This document shows positions 16,749 to 26,695 of a DNA stretch of 64,000 nt, piece by piece. A program made the translations under genes and the position numbers. Every line of letters starts with the position of its first letter. The first letter of the stretch is position 1. The notes under the pieces were generated by a model. The model was not told where the DNA came from. It saw only the letters and a list, made by a program, of their open reading frames with translations, and ran no database searches. Origin of the DNA: Streptomyces sp. NBC_01264 (GTDB lineage: Bacteria > Actinomycetota > Actinomycetes > Streptomycetales > Streptomycetaceae); contig NZ_JAPEOX010000001.1 of the NCBI RefSeq assembly GCF_026340675.1, positions 6,138,001 to 6,202,000 on the forward strand, given 5' to 3'.

Positions 16749-19019
16749 ATGGGCCGAGCAGAAGCGCGACGGGCGCAGCAGCAGCGCGGTGCACGGCGAG
16801 CGCCGCGCGGGCGCGGCAAGGGCAGGGGCGGGAAACAGGGCGGCAAGCCGACCGGCATACGCCGCTTCTTCACCTGGAAGAAGATCCTCGGAACCTTCTT
16901 CGGGGCCGTCCTGCTCGGCATGGCGGCCCTGGTCGGCCTCTACTTCTACGTGGACGAGCCGGACCCCAACGTCGACGCGCTGACCCAGAACAACGTCTAC
17001 AAGCTGGCCGACGGCACCGTCATCGCCCGCGTCGGCAAGATGAACCGCCAGATCGTGCCCATCGCGAAGATCCCGGCGGACGTGCAGACGGCCTTCATCG
17101 CGATCGAGAACAAGTCCTTCTACGAGGACCGGGGCATCGACCTCAAGGGCATCGGCCGCGGCCTGTTCAACACCGTCACCGGCAAGGGCACGGCCGGCGG
17201 CTCGACGATCACCCAGCAGTACGTCAAGAACTTCTACCTGACGCAGGACCAGACGGCGACCCGCAAGCTGAAGGAGCTGATCATCTCCCTCAAGGTCGAC
17301 CAGTCGAAGGAGAAGCCCGAGATCCTCGCGGGCTACCTGAACACCAACTTCTACGGCCGCAACGCCTACGGCATCCAGGCCGCGGCCCAGGCCTACTACG
17401 GGGTCGACGCCGAGAAGCTGACCCTGGAGCAGGGCGCGTACCTCGCCGCGGTCCTCCAGGCCCCCAGCCAGTACGACTGGGCCACCGCCGGACCGAACGG
17501 CAAGCGCCTCGTCATGGTCCGCTTCAACGCAGTCCTCGACAACATGGTCGAGATGGGCAAGCTGGACGCGGCCAAGCGCAAGGACATGAAGTTCCAGGAG
17601 CCGATCAAGCCCAAGGCGCTGCCCGGCATGGAGGGCCAGAAGGGCTACCTGATCCAGGCCGCCGACGAGGAACTCAAGCGGCAGACCGGCATGACCGAGG
17701 CCCAGCTCAAGGCCGGCGGCTGGGACATCACCCTCACCGTCGACCCGAAGAAGCAGGCGGCGCTGGAGAAGGCCGTCCAGGACGAGCTGGAATCCAAGCT
17801 CGACCGCAAGGGCCGCCCCGTCGACGCCGCCGTGCAGGCGGGCGCCACCTCCGTGGACCCGAAGACCGGCGCGATCCTCGCAATGTACGGCGGCACCGGG
17901 CAGAGCGAGCAGTGGGCCAGCAACGCCCTGCGCAAGGACTTCCAGCCCGGCTCCACCTTCAAGCCGGTCGTGCTCGCCTCCGCCCTGGAGAACAAGGCGA
18001 CCACTCAGGGCGGGAAGCCGATCACGCCCAGCACCCTCTACGACGGCACCAGCAAGCGTCCCGTGGTCGGCAGCGACATCCCGTTCAACCCGCAGAACCA
18101 GGACGACGAGGACTACGGCGACCCGATGCTGACGGTGCAGTCCGCCACCAACTCCTCGGTGAACTCCGTCTACGCCCAGATGATCGTGGACGTCAAGCCG
18201 AAGAACGTGAAGAAGACCGCCCTGGAGCTCGGCATGGTCGACCGCGAGGGCTGGCCCGAGGACAGGCCGGCCATGTCGCTCGGCACCATGACCGCCGATA
18301 CCGTCGAGATGGCCGGCGTCTACGCCACCTTCGACAACCACGGCAAGAAGGTCACGCCGAACATCATCAAGTCCGCCAAGCACGCGAGCCGCGAGTACAA
18401 GCCGGTCCGCGGTGTCGGCGACACGGCCATCAGCCGCAAGACCGCCGACACCGTCACCAAGGTGCTCACCGGCGTCGTCAAGGACGGCTCCGGCAAGGCC
18501 GTGCGGAGCTCGGCCTACGAGGCCGCGGGCAAGACCGGTACCTCCGAGAACAACTACTCCGCCTGGTTCACCGGGTTCACGCCCGAACTCGTCACCGTCG
18601 TCGCGATGTTCGGCGAGGAGCCCGGTACCCACAAGCAGACCACCCTGACCGGTACCGCCGGCGGCGGCCGCGCGGGCGGCTCCAGCTTCCCGGCGGCGAT
18701 CTGGAAGGAGTACACCCTCGCCGCGCTGGGCGGCGTGGACACGGACTCCTTCGACCTGGAGGAGGCGGACATGGGCAAGGTCCAGTCGCCGACCACCAGC
18801 AACTCCCCGTCGGGCACGCCGAGCGGGACGCCCAGCGGAACACCCAGCGGCACCCCGTCGCCGGGCCGGACGCCGAGCAAGACGCCCAGCGAGACGCCCA
18901 GCGGAACGCCGAGCGGAACGCCCAGCAAGACGCCCAGCAAGACGCCGAGCCCGACCGCGTCCTCGTCGAAGTCGAACACGCCGAAGCCCCCGCCGCCGGA
19001 GGAGGAGCCCGAACGGTAG
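16749..19019 (+). CDS. Class A penicillin-binding protein (bifunctional)
   Basis: A 756-residue peptidoglycan synthase. A basic cytoplasmic tail (residues 1-45), one membrane helix (about 50-75), a GT51 glycosyltransferase domain (about 85-260; IAIENKSFYEDRGID with the catalytic Glu, GGSTITQQYVKN, EILAGYLNTNFYGR) and a transpeptidase domain (about 370-640) are visible. Transpeptidase motifs are STFK (SxxK), SVN in NSSVNSVY (SxN) and KTGT. The C-terminus is a low-complexity tail of TPSGTPSK-type repeats, likely wall-spanning. The usual EDxxFxxHxG motif reads ENKSFYEDRG, so only the Glu is strictly kept. Start ATG follows a GGAGCG site. Confidence 0.93.
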   Translation: MGRAEARRAQQQRGARRAPRGRGKGRGGKQGGKPTGIRRFFTWKKILGTFFGAVLLGMAALVGLYFYVDEPDPNVDALTQNNVYKLADGTVIARVGKMNRQIVPIAKIPADVQTAFIAIENKSFYEDRGIDLKGIGRGLFNTVTGKGTAGGSTITQQYVKNFYLTQDQTATRKLKELIISLKVDQSKEKPEILAGYLNTNFYGRNAYGIQAAAQAYYGVDAEKLTLEQGAYLAAVLQAPSQYDWATAGPNGKRLVMVRFNAVLDNMVEMGKLDAAKRKDMKFQEPIKPKALPGMEGQKGYLIQAADEELKRQTGMTEAQLKAGGWDITLTVDPKKQAALEKAVQDELESKLDRKGRPVDAAVQAGATSVDPKTGAILAMYGGTGQSEQWASNALRKDFQPGSTFKPVVLASALENKATTQGGKPITPSTLYDGTSKRPVVGSDIPFNPQNQDDEDYGDPMLTVQSATNSSVNSVYAQMIVDVKPKNVKKTALELGMVDREGWPEDRPAMSLGTMTADTVEMAGVYATFDNHGKKVTPNIIKSAKHASREYKPVRGVGDTAISRKTADTVTKVLTGVVKDGSGKAVRSSAYEAAGKTGTSENNYSAWFTGFTPELVTVVAMFGEEPGTHKQTTLTGTAGGGRAGGSSFPAAIWKEYTLAALGGVDTDSFDLEEADMGKVQSPTTSNSPSGTPSGTPSGTPSGTPSPGRTPSKTPSETPSGTPSGTPSKTPSKTPSPTASSSKSNTPKPPPPEEEPER

Positions 19020-19050
19020 GGCCCCGCAGGACCGGTACCCGTACCGCGTA

Positions 19051-19094
19051 CGCACCACTGCCCCGCGGCTTCGCGCCTGCGGGGCAGTGGTGCG
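19051..19094. terminator. Strong bidirectional terminator
   Basis: Perfect 16-bp stem CGCACCACTGCCCCGC (19051-19066) / GCGGGGCAGTGGTGCG (19079-19094), flanked by further complementary GTACCCGTACC and GGTACGGGTAC. It separates convergent genes. Confidence 0.85.
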
Positions 19095-19129
19095 TTCGGG
19101 GCCCGGTACGGGTACGGGCGGCGGTCCGG

Positions 19130-21355
19130 TCAGCGGCGGTCCTGAGCCCCGGGCAGCGCGAGCTCGAACCAGACGACCTTGCCGCTGCTCAGCCGGGTGG
19201 CGCCCCAGCGGCGGGCCATCCGGTTGACCAGGAACAGGCCGCGGCCGCCCTCGTCGTCGTCCCTGGCCCGGCGCTGGCGCGGCAGCTGCGGGGAGTCGTC
19301 GCCGACCTCGCAGCGCAGTACGTCCGTCCGCAGGAGGCGCAGGGTCACGGGCCGTTCGGCGTACCGCACGGCATTGGTGACCACCTCGCTGACCAGCAGC
19401 TCCAGCGAGTCCTCCAGCTCCTCCAGCCCCCAGCGCGCCAGCGCGCGGCGGGCGAACCGGCGCGCCCGGCCCGGAGCGGTCTCCTCCGGGTCCAGGAACC
19501 AGTACGCCACGTCGCTGGGCGCGATCCCGTCGAAGCGGGCCGCGAGCAGCGCGATGTCGTCGTCCCGGTCACCGGGGCCGAGCATGTCCAGGATGTCGTC
19601 GCACAGGGCCTCCAGCGGCGGCGGGTGGTCCAGGCCCGTCAGCTGCGCGGTGGTGGCGAGGCGCTCGCGGAGCTGCTCGATGCCGGTCCAGACGTCGCGC
19701 AGCCGGGACTCGACGAGGCCGTCGGTGTACAGCACGAGGGTGGCCCCGGCGGGGGCGTCCAGCTCCACGGCCTCGAAGTCCACGCCGCCGACGCCGATGG
19801 GGGCGCCCGGGGGCACGCGCAGCACCTCGGCGCGGCCGCCCAGGTGCAGCAGGACCGGCGGCGGGTGGCCGGCGTTGGCGATGGTGATCCGGTGCGACAC
19901 CGGGTCGTAGACGGCGTAGAGACAGGTGGCCATCCGGTCGGAGCCCAGGCGCTGGGCCTGCTCGTCCAGGTGGTGCAGTACCTCGGCGGGCGGCAGGTCG
20001 AGCTGCGCCAGCGTCTGGGCCGTCGTACGGAGCTGTCCCATGATCGCGGCGGAGGTCATGGAGTGGCCCATGACGTCGCCGACGACGAGTGCGACCCGGC
20101 TGCCGGGCAGGGGTATGGCGTCGTACCAGTCACCGCCGACCCGGGCCGTCTCGGCGGCGGGCAGGTAGCGGCTGGCGAGCCGGACCCCGGTGGGCTGGGG
20201 GAGGCTGTCGGGCAGCATCGTGCGCTGGAGCTCGTCGGCGATGTAGGCCTCGCGGCCGTAGAGCACGGCCTTGTCGATGCCCAGCGCGGTGTGGGTGGCC
20301 AGCTGGGCGGCGACCAGCAGGTCGTTCGTCTCGAAGGCGGGCCGCTCGGGGGTGCGCAGGAACACCGCCGCGCCGATGACGCGGCGGCGGCCCCGCAGCG
20401 GCGCGAGGATGGCCCGCTGGCCGCGCGGGACCGGGTGGTCGGCGCCCAGCAGCTCCGGCAGGGCGGCGCGGGCGGCGGCGGAGGACCCGAAGACGGGGCG
20501 TACGCCGCGCAGCACCTCGGCGAGGGCGCCGCCGGGGCGGATCTCGCAGAGCTCGGCCGCGGGCAGGTCACCCTGCGGGCCGACCAGGGCGAGCTGGCTG
20601 AAGTCGAGCTCGCCGTCGGGGGTCATCGCGCCGGCGGTGGCGGCTCCCGCTCCGGCCGCGGTTCCCGCTCCGGTTCCGGTTCCCGCTCCGGTGAACTCGT
20701 CGATCGGCCGGAGCCGGTCGGTTCGGCGGAGCCTTAAAACGACCGGTCCGACGGGGCGTTCGTCGCCGACCGGCAGCGGATCGCGCAGGTAGACGAGGAT
20801 GGCGTCGGAGAAGGTGGGCACGGTGGCCCGGCACAGGCCGAGCACGATCTCGTCGAGGTCGATGCCGCGCGCGATCCGCCGGGTGGCGGCTCCGACGAAG
20901 CGCAGCCGGTCGCCCTCGCGCCGCGCGATGGTCGCCTCCGAGCCGATGCCGCTGACCTGTCCGGCGGCGGCCTGCCCGGTGGCGGCGGCCTGCCCGGTCG
21001 TGCCTGGCCGTCCGGCCGCCACCCGGGCGGCTTCGCTGTCGCGGCTGCGGGCGCCGCCGGCCTCCGAGGCGGCGGCCTCGTCACGGCCGGCCCGGACCCG
21101 GGCGGCGCCCTGGCCGGGCGCGGCGGCAGGGTCGCCGGGCTCCTCGGAGGCGGACGGTGCCTCCCCGGTGGCCCGGGGACGGGGCAGGTCCGCCGCCTGG
21201 CGCTGAGCATGCGTGCGTACGGCCTCGGCCGCCGGAAGCGGGGCCTTGCCGTGGCCCAGTTCCTCCGCGCCGTGGCCGGGACCGTCGGTCCGACCGCCGG
21301 AGGCAACCGGCCGGGGGCCCTCCTGAGAGGTGGGGTACTCCGTCACGCGTGGCAT
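19130..21355 (-). CDS. GAF/SpoIIE phosphatase with C-terminal HATPase domain
   Basis: A 741-residue multidomain regulator. A long disordered Ala/Gly/Arg-rich N-terminus (about 1-170) leads to a GAF-like sensor region (about 185-390), a SpoIIE-type PP2C phosphatase (about 400-600; RVGGDWYDAIPL, VVGDVMGHSM, NAGHPPPVLL, LVLYTDGLVESR) and a HATPase_c_2 anti-sigma kinase-like domain (about 610-741; LLVSEVVTNAVRYA, DDDEGGRGLFLVN). Streptomyces has many of these, which act on anti-anti-sigma factors and may themselves phosphorylate them. ATG 21355 is chosen; an ATG pair at 21436 also fits the frame. No partner sigma factor lies nearby. Confidence 0.88.
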   Translation of the reverse strand: MPRVTEYPTSQEGPRPVASGGRTDGPGHGAEELGHGKAPLPAAEAVRTHAQRQAADLPRPRATGEAPSASEEPGDPAAAPGQGAARVRAGRDEAAASEAGGARSRDSEAARVAAGRPGTTGQAAATGQAAAGQVSGIGSEATIARREGDRLRFVGAATRRIARGIDLDEIVLGLCRATVPTFSDAILVYLRDPLPVGDERPVGPVVLRLRRTDRLRPIDEFTGAGTGTGAGTAAGAGAATAGAMTPDGELDFSQLALVGPQGDLPAAELCEIRPGGALAEVLRGVRPVFGSSAAARAALPELLGADHPVPRGQRAILAPLRGRRRVIGAAVFLRTPERPAFETNDLLVAAQLATHTALGIDKAVLYGREAYIADELQRTMLPDSLPQPTGVRLASRYLPAAETARVGGDWYDAIPLPGSRVALVVGDVMGHSMTSAAIMGQLRTTAQTLAQLDLPPAEVLHHLDEQAQRLGSDRMATCLYAVYDPVSHRITIANAGHPPPVLLHLGGRAEVLRVPPGAPIGVGGVDFEAVELDAPAGATLVLYTDGLVESRLRDVWTGIEQLRERLATTAQLTGLDHPPPLEALCDDILDMLGPGDRDDDIALLAARFDGIAPSDVAYWFLDPEETAPGRARRFARRALARWGLEELEDSLELLVSEVVTNAVRYAERPVTLRLLRTDVLRCEVGDDSPQLPRQRRARDDDEGGRGLFLVNRMARRWGATRLSSGKVVWFELALPGAQDRR

Positions 21356-21576
21356 TCCGTCCGTTTGCGCTCGATGTGCGCTGCACTCAACTCGGTCAGT
21401 CGCGGTATACCCGCTCAGCGGCGGGGACACCATCACCCCGCGTTTCCGCGTCCCGCTCGTTACCTCTCGTCATCGCGTCGGCCTAGGTTAAATGCTGTTC
21501 TGCTGGCGACAATTGACCGCCGACGCCCCGGCGGAGGACGATCCTACGATTGCCCCCCGGGGGCGCATCAAGGGTC

Positions 21577-22344
21577 TCATGAGGTCATATGCGCCGGAGT
21601 GCGGTCCCAGTCCTCCGGCAGGGCCGGTACGCCCCAGGCCGGGTCCGGTCGCCAATCCTGCCAGCCTTCGGAGAACGGCGGACCCCAGGCCCGGATCACG
21701 TCCACCGCCGCGCGGCCGGCCTCGCGTACGCGCCGGGCCTGTTCCGGGCCCATCAGACCCGACCGCTGGGCCTGCGCGAACTCGTCCTCGTCCCGCCACT
21801 TCCAGGTGCGGTCAGGGTAGACGGAGATGTCCAGGAAGTGGTCCTCGGAGTCGATCCCGCCGGACCACCGGGTCCGCGGCTCCTCCAGATTCACGTACCA
21901 GCTCTTGAATTCCCAGCCGTGGTCCCAGAACAGCCACACCGACCAGGGATCCCCGGGCCGGGCCAGCTTCAGCACCCCGGCACCGAACCAGCGCGACCGT
22001 ACGGTGGTCCGCGGCGCGGTGTACCGGGTGGCGAGCGGCTCCTCGTGGACCGGGGTCCCGTCGGCGAGCACCGGCTTGACGCACTCGGTCCCCGGGGCCA
22101 TCCACACCGCGAGCAGCTCGTCGGTGTCGCGCACCACGGTCACGGGCCGGCAGATGTGGACGGCGCCCTTCGCGTCGGGCGCGTGATCGCGGTAGCGCCA
22201 GAGGATCTGCTCCCCGGGCGCCCAGCGGGCGGCCCCGGCGGGGCCCCGGTCCGGGCCCCGGTCCGCGCCCCGACCCGCGCCCCGACCCGAGCCCCGGTCC
22301 GAGCTCCTTGCGCTGCCGCCCCCGCGGCCTCCGGTACCTGTCAT
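21577..22344 (-). CDS. DUF402 domain protein
   Basis: A 255-residue protein of the DUF402 family (FomD-like hydrolase fold). An N-terminal low-complexity stretch of RG/DRGP repeats (residues 5-36) comes from repeated GGGCCCCGGTCC-like DNA. The domain follows: QILWRYR, RWFGAGVLKLARPGDPWSVW, EFKSWYVNLEEP and the acidic metal-binding pattern DSEDHFLDISVYPD near residue 165. Family members hydrolyse nucleoside phosphates or phosphonate nucleotides; substrate unknown here. Cytosolic; a separate transcript is likely, since 232 bp separate it from the next gene start upstream. Confidence 0.82.
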   Translation of the reverse strand: MTGTGGRGGGSARSSDRGSGRGAGRGADRGPDRGPAGAARWAPGEQILWRYRDHAPDAKGAVHICRPVTVVRDTDELLAVWMAPGTECVKPVLADGTPVHEEPLATRYTAPRTTVRSRWFGAGVLKLARPGDPWSVWLFWDHGWEFKSWYVNLEEPRTRWSGGIDSEDHFLDISVYPDRTWKWRDEDEFAQAQRSGLMGPEQARRVREAGRAAVDVIRAWGPPFSEGWQDWRPDPAWGVPALPEDWDRTPAHMTS

Positions 22345-22427
22345 GCGCAGATCTTAGGGCGGGGGTCCGGAGGATCGCCGCGCTGCAGGTCACCGAGGAG
22401 TCCGGGGGCGGGAAACGACCGGATCCG

Positions 22428-22458
22428 GACCCCGGGCCGGGGCCGTGGGCCCGGGGTC
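22428..22458 (-). terminator. Hairpin at the fumC stop codon
   Basis: GACCCCGGGCC (22428-22438) / GGCCCGGGGTC (22448-22458); the right arm reaches into the fumC stop codon. Confidence 0.55.
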
Positions 22459-23872
22459 AGGGGTGGGTCATCCGCAGCACGTCCAGTGCTTCGTCGAGCT
22501 GCTCCAGGGTGAGGTCGCCGCGGTCCACGTAGCCCGACTCCAGGACGACCTCCCGGATCGTCTTGCGTTCGGCGAGGGACTTCTTGGCGACCTTGGCGGC
22601 CTCCTCGTAGCCGATGTACCGGTTCAGCGGGGTCACCACGGAGGGCGAGGACTCGGCGTACTCCCTGGCCCGGGCCGTGTTGGCGGTGATTCCGTCGACG
22701 GTGCGGTCGGCCAGCAGGCGGCTCACGGAGCCCAGGAGACGGATGGATTCCAGGAGGTTGCGGGCCATCACGGGGAGCATCACGTTGAGCTCGAAGTTGC
22801 CCGCGGCGCCCGCCACCGCGACCGCGGCGTCGTTCCCCATGACCTGGGCGGCGACCATCAGGGCGGCCTCCGGGACGACCGGATTGACCTTTCCGGGCAT
22901 GATCGAGGACCCCGGCTGAAGATCCGGGAGATTGATTTCGGCCAATCCGGTGCGCGGGCCCGAGGCCATCCAGCGCAGGTCGTTGCAGATCTTGGTGAGG
23001 GAGACGGCGACCGTACGGAGCATTCCGGAGGTCTCCACGAGGGCGTCCCGGGCCCCCTGGGCCTCGAAGTGGTCCCGGGCCTCGGTCAGCGGCAGCCCCG
23101 TCGCCGCCGCCACCTCGGCGATCACGGCGGCCGAGAACCCGGGCGGGGTGTTGATCCCGGTGCCCACGGCGGTCCCGCCCAGCGGCAGTTCGGCCAGCCG
23201 GGGCAGCGCCGCGCGCAGCCGCTCGACGCCGTAGCGGAGCTGGACCGCGTACCCGCCGAACTCCTGGCCCAGGGTGACCGGGGTGGCGTCCATCAGGTGC
23301 GTCCGGCCGGACTTGACCACCTGGGAGAACTCGGCGGACTTGCGTTCCATCGCGCCGGCCAGGTGCTCCAGGGCGGGGATGAGCGCGCCGGTGACGGCGG
23401 CGGTGGCGGCGATGTGGATGGAGGAGGGGAAGACGTCGTTGGAGCTCTGCGAGGCGTTCACGTGGTCGTTGGGGTGGATCGGGCGGCCGAGGCGCTCGGA
23501 GGCCAGGGTGGCGATCACCTCGTTGGCGTTCATGTTGGACGAGGTGCCGGAACCCGTCTGAAACACGTCGACGGGGAAGTGCTCGTCCCAGCGGCCCAAG
23601 GCGACCTCGTCGGCCGCCGAGGCGATGGCGGCGGCGATGTCCGCGTCGATCACGCCGAGCCGGGCGTTGACGGTGGCCGCCGCGGACTTGATCCGGGCCA
23701 GCGCCTCGATGTGGGACCGCTCCAGACGCTGCCCGGAGATGGGGAAGTTCTCCACGGCGCGCTGGGTCTGAGCTCGCCATTTGGCGTGCGCGGGGACGAG
23801 TACGTCGCCCATCGAGTCGTGCTCGGTGCGGAACGCCTCGGGGGCGTCGTCGTTCTGTGAAACGTCGGTCAT
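22457..23872 (-). CDS. fumC: Class II fumarate hydratase
   Basis: A 471-residue iron-independent fumarase of the fumarase/aspartase superfamily, converting fumarate to malate in the TCA cycle. Clear signatures are [14 protein letters not shown] (about residues 107-120), the substrate loop SSNDVFPSS and the superfamily signature [12 protein letters not shown] (about 318-329). Length and start (ATG 23872) are typical. A second, unrelated class I fumarase lies 3 kb further right, giving the cell an oxygen-stable and an iron-sulfur enzyme side by side. Confidence 0.96.
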   Translation of the reverse strand: MTDVSQNDDAPEAFRTEHDSMGDVLVPAHAKWRAQTQRAVENFPISGQRLERSHIEALARIKSAAATVNARLGVIDADIAAAIASAADEVALGRWDEHFPVDVFQTGSGTSSNMNANEVIATLASERLGRPIHPNDHVNASQSSNDVFPSSIHIAATAAVTGALIPALEHLAGAMERKSAEFSQVVKSGRTHLMDATPVTLGQEFGGYAVQLRYGVERLRAALPRLAELPLGGTAVGTGINTPPGFSAAVIAEVAAATGLPLTEARDHFEAQGARDALVETSGMLRTVAVSLTKICNDLRWMASGPRTGLAEINLPDLQPGSSIMPGKVNPVVPEAALMVAAQVMGNDAAVAVAGAAGNFELNVMLPVMARNLLESIRLLGSVSRLLADRTVDGITANTARAREYAESSPSVVTPLNRYIGYEEAAKVAKKSLAERKTIREVVLESGYVDRGDLTLEQLDEALDVLRMTHP

Positions 23873-23979
23873 CTGTGGTGCCTCCTGAAAAAGTTGAGCA
23901 ATTGTCTTGTTCGGACTGTTCCCAACTCGCCTACCGGCCAGTAAATACCGGGGGTAACACCGAGATCGGGGAGGCGTTC

Positions 23980-25536
23980 ATGGCACGTGCCCGTACACAA
24001 TCAAGGATCAGGCTCAGATCTACCTTCGCCGCCGTCGCGGCGGCGGCGGCCGCCCTCGGGGGCGTCACCGCCATCACCCCCATGGCCCACGCGGCGACCC
24101 CCGCGACCACCACCGCGGGGTCCGCCGGGGCCGCGGTCACCCCCCTCACGCCCGAACTGGAGGCCATCCGGGCCGCCGAGGCCGTCAAGATCTACGGCGA
24201 CTCCGCGATCCGCCCGCTCGCGGACCGCAAGACCGGTCTGATCTCGCTCGGCGACAGCGAGATCTCGGGCGAGGGCATCGGCAACTACGACCCCGCGACC
24301 AACACCCCGTCCAACCAGTGCCACCGCTCGCCGGACACGGCGATCCACCGCACCGGCATCGCGGCCGACTACACCTTCAACGTGGCCTGTTCCGGCGGCT
24401 ACACGGGGAACATCAGGATCGGCGGCAGCAAGCAGTACGCCGACGAGCTGGTGCAGAGCGACAGCCTGGCCATCAAGGCCCGCAACACGAAGATCAAGAT
24501 GGTGCTGCTGGTCGCCGGGGCCAACGACGACCTGCAGTTCGGCCCGGTCATGACCGACTGCGTCACCCGCTGGGTGCTCAGCCAGGGCACCTGCGAGCCG
24601 AAGTACGGTCCGGGCTGGCAGGCACGCGTCGACGGGCTGAAGCCCAAGGTGCAGTCGACGATCGGCGACCTCAAGTCTGTCATGCGCGACGCCGGTTACG
24701 CCGACTCCGACTACAAGCTGGTCGTGATGGGCTACCCCAGCCCCATCGGCCCCGACTTCAACGACAACCCCAACTTCCCCGGCAAGCTCCCCGGAGGCTG
24801 CGCCGGCTACGACTCCGACGCCTCCTGGGGCCGCAACTACGCGGTGCCCACCTTCGAGAAGGGCATGCGCGCGGCCGCCCTCGCCGCGGGCGCGACCTAC
24901 CTCGACAACTCGCGGCTCTTCCAGGGCCACGAGGTCTGCATGGAGGACACCTGGGCCCGCGGCCTCTACCTCGACCTCGGGGACCACTTCCCGTGGGACG
25001 AGAACACCGCCCGCCAGTCCTTCCACCCCAACTACCGCGGCCACGGCGCCTTCGCGTCCTGTCTGACCCAGCTCTACGCCTCCGGCCTGCGCGAGGCCTC
25101 CTGCGCCGACCCGGCGAGCACCGGCACCCCCGTCCTGCAGGCCGGGGCCTGGGACGACCTGTACAAGCCGCTGAAGAACGAGGCGACGGGCAACTGCGTC
25201 GACTCCAGCGGCAGCTCCAGCGCCAACAACACCAAGGTCCTCGGCTGGGACTGCCACGGCGGCCGTAACCAGGGCTGGTGGTACGACTCCGCGAAGAAGT
25301 CCCTCCACGTCGAGCTCACCCACGACCGCTGCCTGGACGCCCCCGGCGCCAACTACGGCAACGGCACCGGCCTCATCATCTGGAACTGCCACGGCGGCGC
25401 CAACCAGCAGTTCGTCCGCGACGGAGCCACCGTCCGGCCCGCCGCCGCCCCGGGCATGTGCCTGACGGTGGCCGCGGCGCACGAGCCGCTGCGCCTCCAG
25501 ACCTGCAACGGCTCGGCCAACCAGCGCTTCGTGTAA
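23980..25536 (+). CDS. Secreted SGNH/GDSL hydrolase with ricin-B lectin domain
   Basis: A 518-residue exported esterase/lipase-like enzyme. Signal peptide (residues 1-38, ending PMAHAATP), then an SGNH domain (about 80-385) with the nucleophile Ser in ISLGDSEISGEG, an oxyanion Asn in VAGANDD and a C-terminal catalytic Asp/His region before FHPNYRGHGAF. A ricin-type beta-trefoil lectin domain (about 395-518) has QxW-like repeats NQGWWYDS, NQQFVRDG and NQRFV, implying polysaccharide binding. Start ATG 23980 follows GGGGAGG. Divergent from fumC. Actual substrate is unknown. Confidence 0.88.
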   Translation: MARARTQSRIRLRSTFAAVAAAAAALGGVTAITPMAHAATPATTTAGSAGAAVTPLTPELEAIRAAEAVKIYGDSAIRPLADRKTGLISLGDSEISGEGIGNYDPATNTPSNQCHRSPDTAIHRTGIAADYTFNVACSGGYTGNIRIGGSKQYADELVQSDSLAIKARNTKIKMVLLVAGANDDLQFGPVMTDCVTRWVLSQGTCEPKYGPGWQARVDGLKPKVQSTIGDLKSVMRDAGYADSDYKLVVMGYPSPIGPDFNDNPNFPGKLPGGCAGYDSDASWGRNYAVPTFEKGMRAAALAAGATYLDNSRLFQGHEVCMEDTWARGLYLDLGDHFPWDENTARQSFHPNYRGHGAFASCLTQLYASGLREASCADPASTGTPVLQAGAWDDLYKPLKNEATGNCVDSSGSSSANNTKVLGWDCHGGRNQGWWYDSAKKSLHVELTHDRCLDAPGANYGNGTGLIIWNCHGGANQQFVRDGATVRPAAAPGMCLTVAAAHEPLRLQTCNGSANQRFV

Positions 25537-25593
25537 CCGCCCCCGGACCCGCACCCTTACCCCCGTGGGTCCGGCGTCCGGTACGACCCCCAC

Positions 25594-25619
25594 ACCCGGC
25601 CGGCGCACCCCGGCCGGGT
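25594..25619. terminator. Hairpin between convergent genes
   Basis: ACCCGGCCGG (25594-25603) / CCGGCCGGGT (25610-25619), 6-nt loop, between the secreted hydrolase and the phosphodiesterase. Confidence 0.65.
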
Positions 25620-25636
25620 CCTCATGGGCTCAGGGC

Positions 25637-26407
25637 TCACAGGTCCAGCAGCAGCTTGCGCACGTCCCGGGGCCGGTTGGTGATGAGCGTGTCCACGCCC
25701 AGGCGGACGCAGAGCTCCACGTCCTCGGGCTCGTCCACGGTCCACACGCGCACCTGGAGACCCTTCGCCTTCAGCCGGCCCACCAGACCCGGGTCCTGCC
25801 GTACGAGATCGATGCCCGGGCCCGCGTGGGTGGCGTACGGGGGCCGTACCGGCCGGATCCTGCGCTCGATCAGGTACACGGCGGGCAGTCCCGGCGCGAG
25901 GCGGTGCATCCGGGTCAGCGCGGACCGGGAGAAGCTCATCACCTCGACGCGGCCGCTCGCGCCGTCGGCGAGCCCGTACTCCCCGAGCAGCGACACGAGC
26001 TCGGCCTCCAGGCGGCCGCCCGCGCGGGTGGGGTGCTTGGTCTCCACGGCGAGCCCGACGGGGTACGGCGCGGCCAGCGCCTCCTTGAGCAGGTCCTCGA
26101 ACAACAGCACCCGGGTCCCGGCGTGGCCGGACCCCTTCCACGCCCCGAAGTCGAGGGCGCGCAGCTCCTCGTACGTCATCTCGGAGACGACCCCGCGCCC
26201 GTCGGAGGTCCGCTCCACCCGCCGGTCGTGCACACAGACCAGCCGGTGGTCGGCGGTGAGCCGCACATCGCACTCGAGCGCGTCGGCCCCGTCGGCGATG
26301 GCCTGCCGGTAGGCCTCAATGGTGTGCTCGGGATGCTCGTGGGAGGCCCCGCGATGGGCGATGACCCGCGTGGCGCGGGCCGTGGACAAGGTGGACGGCC
26401 GGTTCAT
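25637..26407 (-). CDS. Glycerophosphodiester phosphodiesterase
   Basis: A 256-residue GDPD/UgpQ-type enzyme that hydrolyses glycerophosphodiesters to glycerol 3-phosphate and an alcohol. The signature IAHRGASHEHPEHTIEAY (about residues 16-33, catalytic His) and the metal-binding ECDVRLTADHRLVCVHD (about 45-61) are intact; QVRVWTVDEPED and DTLITNRPRDV close the TIM barrel. No signal peptide, so probably cytosolic. ATG 26407 gives the usual length. Confidence 0.93.
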   Translation of the reverse strand: MNRPSTLSTARATRVIAHRGASHEHPEHTIEAYRQAIADGADALECDVRLTADHRLVCVHDRRVERTSDGRGVVSEMTYEELRALDFGAWKGSGHAGTRVLLFEDLLKEALAAPYPVGLAVETKHPTRAGGRLEAELVSLLGEYGLADGASGRVEVMSFSRSALTRMHRLAPGLPAVYLIERRIRPVRPPYATHAGPGIDLVRQDPGLVGRLKAKGLQVRVWTVDEPEDVELCVRLGVDTLITNRPRDVRKLLLDL

Positions 26408-26461
26408 GGGTCAGACGTTAACCGGGTGCGGAAGCCGTCCCGGGAACGGCATGCTGCACCG

Positions 26462-26652
26462 GTGGACGAACAGTTCGTGACATTGCACCGCGAGCCCTGC
26501 GGGTCCTGCCGGACGGTGTGCCGCTCAAGGCCGTCCGGGAGGTCTACGAGTTCACGTTCCCGGAGCTGGCGGTGGTGCGGGCCCACGGCCTGGACGCGAC
26601 CCCGGTCGAGGCGCAGCTGTTGCGCGGAACGCGGAGCGGGCCCCGGGGGTGA
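26462..26652 (+). pseudogene. Possible gene remnant (unidentified)
   Basis: From about 26490 one frame reads ALRVLPDGVPLKAVREVYEF and then a further short segment before stopping at TGA 26650-26652, inside the following palindrome. It has protein-like composition but no start codon in frame; the in-frame codons upstream belong to a different frame. I do not recognise the family. It may be the tail of a decayed gene or chance coding. Confidence 0.3.
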
Positions 26653-26668
26653 TCACCCCCGGGGCCCG
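26637..26668. terminator. 32-bp perfect palindrome, terminator of the class I fumarase gene
   Basis: The sequence CGGGCCCCGGGGGTGA (26637-26652) is followed without any spacer by its exact reverse complement (26653-26668). It lies 28 bp beyond the fumarase stop on the minus strand. As RNA only a tight hairpin can form; as DNA it could extrude a cruciform. Confidence 0.65.
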
Positions 26669-26695
26669 TCACACGGGGCGGTCGCGCCCTGCCGG

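Noticed and set aside
16701..19058. Minus-strand frame of 785 codons opposite the penicillin-binding protein
   Set aside because: The opposite strand has complete GT51 and transpeptidase motifs; this frame is a compositional shadow.
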